A stretch of 64,000 bases of DNA from Agromyces sp. Soil535 (lineage in GTDB: Bacteria; Actinomycetota; Actinomycetes; Actinomycetales; Microbacteriaceae): assembly GCF_001428255.1 (NCBI RefSeq), contig NZ_LMRW01000025.1, forward strand, positions 124,001 through 188,000, written 5' to 3'. The first letter of the stretch is position 1. The number at the start of each line of letters is the position of its first letter. The position numbers were made by a program, and so were the translations under genes. This document shows positions 62,262 through 64,000 of this stretch, piece after piece. The notes under the pieces are model-generated. The model was not told the DNA's origin. It made no database searches and was given only the letters and a program-made list of their open reading frames with translations.

Positions 62262-64000
62262 TCAGGCGTGCGGACGGCGGCCCGCGCGGGCGCGCAGGTG
62301 CTTGTCGAGCGCGTCGACCGCCAGCAGGATCGGGATGGACGCGAAGGCGACGGCCCATCCCCAGAGCGGCGGATTCGCCTGTCCGAGCGCCCGCGCGACC
62401 GGCGGAACCCAGAGCACCAGGAGCGAGACGGCCACCCCGATGGCGATCCCGGGGATGAGCAGGCGGTTGGTCGTCCAGCCCAGGGCGCCCGGCCACTTCG
62501 TGGACGAGCGGCAGGCGAAGGCGTTCGCGGCCTGCGCGAAGACGACCGTGATGAACGCGGCGCCCGAGGCGGCCATCAGGTCTGGGCCTGTCGGGAACGG
62601 ATCGCCGGGCCGCCAGCCGAACGCCGCGAGGGACACGACGAAGGCCGCCATGCTGAGGGCGGCCTCGAGCGGCCCCAGCACGCCGAAGGCGCGCCGTAGC
62701 ACGGTGCCGTTCATGAGCCGGCCGCGCACGGGCGGCCCGTCGAGGAGGTGCTTCGCGGGCGGCTCGGCGCCGAGCGCCACCGCCGAGAGCGTGTCGGTGC
62801 CGATGTCGAGCGCGATGATCTGGAGCACGCCGAGGGCGAGCGGGAACTGGCCGCCCGAGAGCGCCCACACGAGGAACGGCGTGAGCTCGGCGACGTTGTC
62901 GGTGAGGTGGTACGTGAGGAACCGGCGGATGTTCACGAACGTCGCGCGCCCGTGCTCGATGCCCGCCACGATGCCGGCGAACGAGTCGTCGAGGAGCACG
63001 AGGTCGGCCGCCTCGCGCGCCACGTCGGTGCCCGACCGGCCCATCGCGACGCCGATGTCCGCCTCGTGCAGCGCCGGGGCGTCGTTCACGCCGTCGCCGG
63101 TCATCGCCACGACGTGCCCACGCGACCGGAGCGCGCGGGCGATGCGGAGCTTGTCCTCAGGCGAGACGCGGGCGATGACCACGCCGTCGTGGTCGAGCAG
63201 CGCCGCGAGCTCCGGCTCGCCCGCGGGCAGTTCGTCGCCGACCAGCACGGGCGCGCCGGGGAGTCGCAACCCAACCTCGTCGGCGATGGCCGCCGCGGTC
63301 ACAGGGTGGTCGCCCGTCACCATCGCGACCTTGACGCTCGCCCGTCGGCACGCCTGCAACGCCTCCCGCACGTCGTCGCGCGGCGGATCCTCGAGGCCCA
63401 CGAAGCCGAGGAGGTGAAGGCCCTCCTCGCACTCCTCGAGGCTCCGCGGCGTGCGGCCGCCGCGCGGCGCAACCGCAACCGCGAGCACGCGCAGACCCCG
63501 GGCCGTGAGGTTCTCCACCGCCTGCCGAGCGGTCGGGTCGTCGCCGCAGAGGGGGAGCACGCCGTCGGGTGACCCCTTCACCACGACCTCGTCGGCGAGC
63601 ACCACGGCCATCCGGCGGCGCCGCGGGTCGAAGGGGAACCGCAGCTCGGCGAGCGCCGCAGCACGGTCGGCCGAGGTGTCGAAGCCGAGGCGCATGGCGA
63701 ACGTGTCGAGCGCCGCCTCCATGGGGTCGCCGTGGGCGCGCCACTGCCCGCCGACCTCCTCGGTGTACCCGGTTGAGCAGCGCGTGCCCGCGAGTGCGAG
63801 CTTGCGCAGCGACTCCGAGGCATCCGGTGCCGACCAGCGCAGTTCGGCGGTCGGACCGTACCCGCCGCCGTCGACCGAGACGGAGCCGGCCGGCGACCAT
63901 GCCTCGACGACGGTCATCTGGTTGCGGGTGAGCGTGCCGGTCTTGTCGGTGCAGATGAACGTCGTCGAGCCGAGCGTCTCGACGGCCTCGAGGTTTCGCA
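62262..64000 (-). CDS. P-type cation-transporting ATPase (C-terminal part; cut by window edge)
   Basis: The visible 579 residues start around the phosphorylation motif DKTGTLTRNQMT, with Asp near the window edge (complement of about 63945). They include the nucleotide-binding domain, VAMTGDGVNDAPALHEADIGVAM (hinge, Mg site), and six C-terminal helices. This resembles P2-type Ca2+/cation pumps. Ion cannot be fixed because the membrane helix 4 motif lies outside the window. C-terminus RARAGRRPHA is basic. Confidence 0.93.
   Translation of the reverse strand, partial: RNLEAVETLGSTTFICTDKTGTLTRNQMTVVEAWSPAGSVSVDGGGYGPTAELRWSAPDASESLRKLALAGTRCSTGYTEEVGGQWRAHGDPMEAALDTFAMRLGFDTSADRAAALAELRFPFDPRRRRMAVVLADEVVVKGSPDGVLPLCGDDPTARQAVENLTARGLRVLAVAVAPRGGRTPRSLEECEEGLHLLGFVGLEDPPRDDVREALQACRRASVKVAMVTGDHPVTAAAIADEVGLRLPGAPVLVGDELPAGEPELAALLDHDGVVIARVSPEDKLRIARALRSRGHVVAMTGDGVNDAPALHEADIGVAMGRSGTDVAREAADLVLLDDSFAGIVAGIEHGRATFVNIRRFLTYHLTDNVAELTPFLVWALSGGQFPLALGVLQIIALDIGTDTLSAVALGAEPPAKHLLDGPPVRGRLMNGTVLRRAFGVLGPLEAALSMAAFVVSLAAFGWRPGDPFPTGPDLMAASGAAFITVVFAQAANAFACRSSTKWPGALGWTTNRLLIPGIAIGVAVSLLVLWVPPVARALGQANPPLWGWAVAFASIPILLAVDALDKHLRARAGRRPHA

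Overview
The window is chromosomal DNA from a very GC-rich actinobacterium. The word GGATGCC/GGCATCC is unusually common in it, both inside genes (as Asp-Ala pairs) and in terminator stems. This, the RamB/AceA/AceB set, the L10-L7/L12 unit, an LPxTG surface protein and many apparently leaderless genes suggest family Microbacteriaceae, with an Agromyces-like genome as best guess (inference). I see no rRNA, tRNA, CRISPR array, insertion sequence or prophage. It is dense, ordinary gene territory of about 62 genes; the unusual content is mostly regulatory.

Layout. 1-4.5 kb: start of a serine hydrolase with a divergent PadR regulator, then a PadR/membrane-protein pair, then a RamB-type acetate regulator. 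4.7-9.5 kb: a LuxR regulator, two small membrane proteins, and a ketopantoate-reductase-like enzyme with a TetR regulator. 9.6-13.8 kb: a phosphotransferase and the glyoxylate bypass genes aceA and aceB, probable targets of the RamB protein encoded 6 kb away. 13.8-24 kb: HerA-like ATPase, two GNAT proteins (one fused to MarR), an MFS exporter with its HTH regulator, an oxidoreductase, a Pr6Pr membrane protein, an alpha/beta hydrolase coupled to a YqaJ-like nuclease, and a ROK regulator. 24.1-32.3 kb: one tightly coupled sugar operon (dehydrogenase, ribose-type ABC importer, two sugar-phosphate-isomerase-like enzymes), divergent from the ROK gene. 32.4-40.4 kb: orphan winged-helix protein, hydrolase-LuxR fusion, GerMN-like lipoprotein, amidase-domain protein, MacB-type exporter and a divergent two-component system. 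40.4-45 kb: MarR/DHA2 exporter operon, RidA, and a subtilase with a small partner. 45-46.4 kb: rplJ-rplL with an L10 leader. 46.4-51.8 kb: DUF805 protein, and a LacI-controlled sugar importer lacking its own ATPase. 52-58 kb: sortase-anchored repeat protein, ABC exporter, then transsulfuration genes (cystathionine beta-synthase, metB) behind a tiny cysteine-codon leader peptide. 58-64 kb: slipin, amino acid permease, cyclase-family enzyme, aldo/keto reductase, and the 3' part of a P-type ATPase.

Regulatory highlights. Sixteen starts sit 6-8 bases after a TAnnnT-like -10 box with little or no Shine-Dalgarno, the pattern of leaderless mRNAs. Strong palindromic or repeated operator candidates lie over promoters of the PadR, TetR, MarR, LacI, ROK and two-component genes. 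The best candidate for a little-described system is the leaderless open reading frame at 55327-55359, with two adjacent Cys codons followed by competing hairpins and a T-run, just before the transsulfuration genes: a probable cysteine attenuator.
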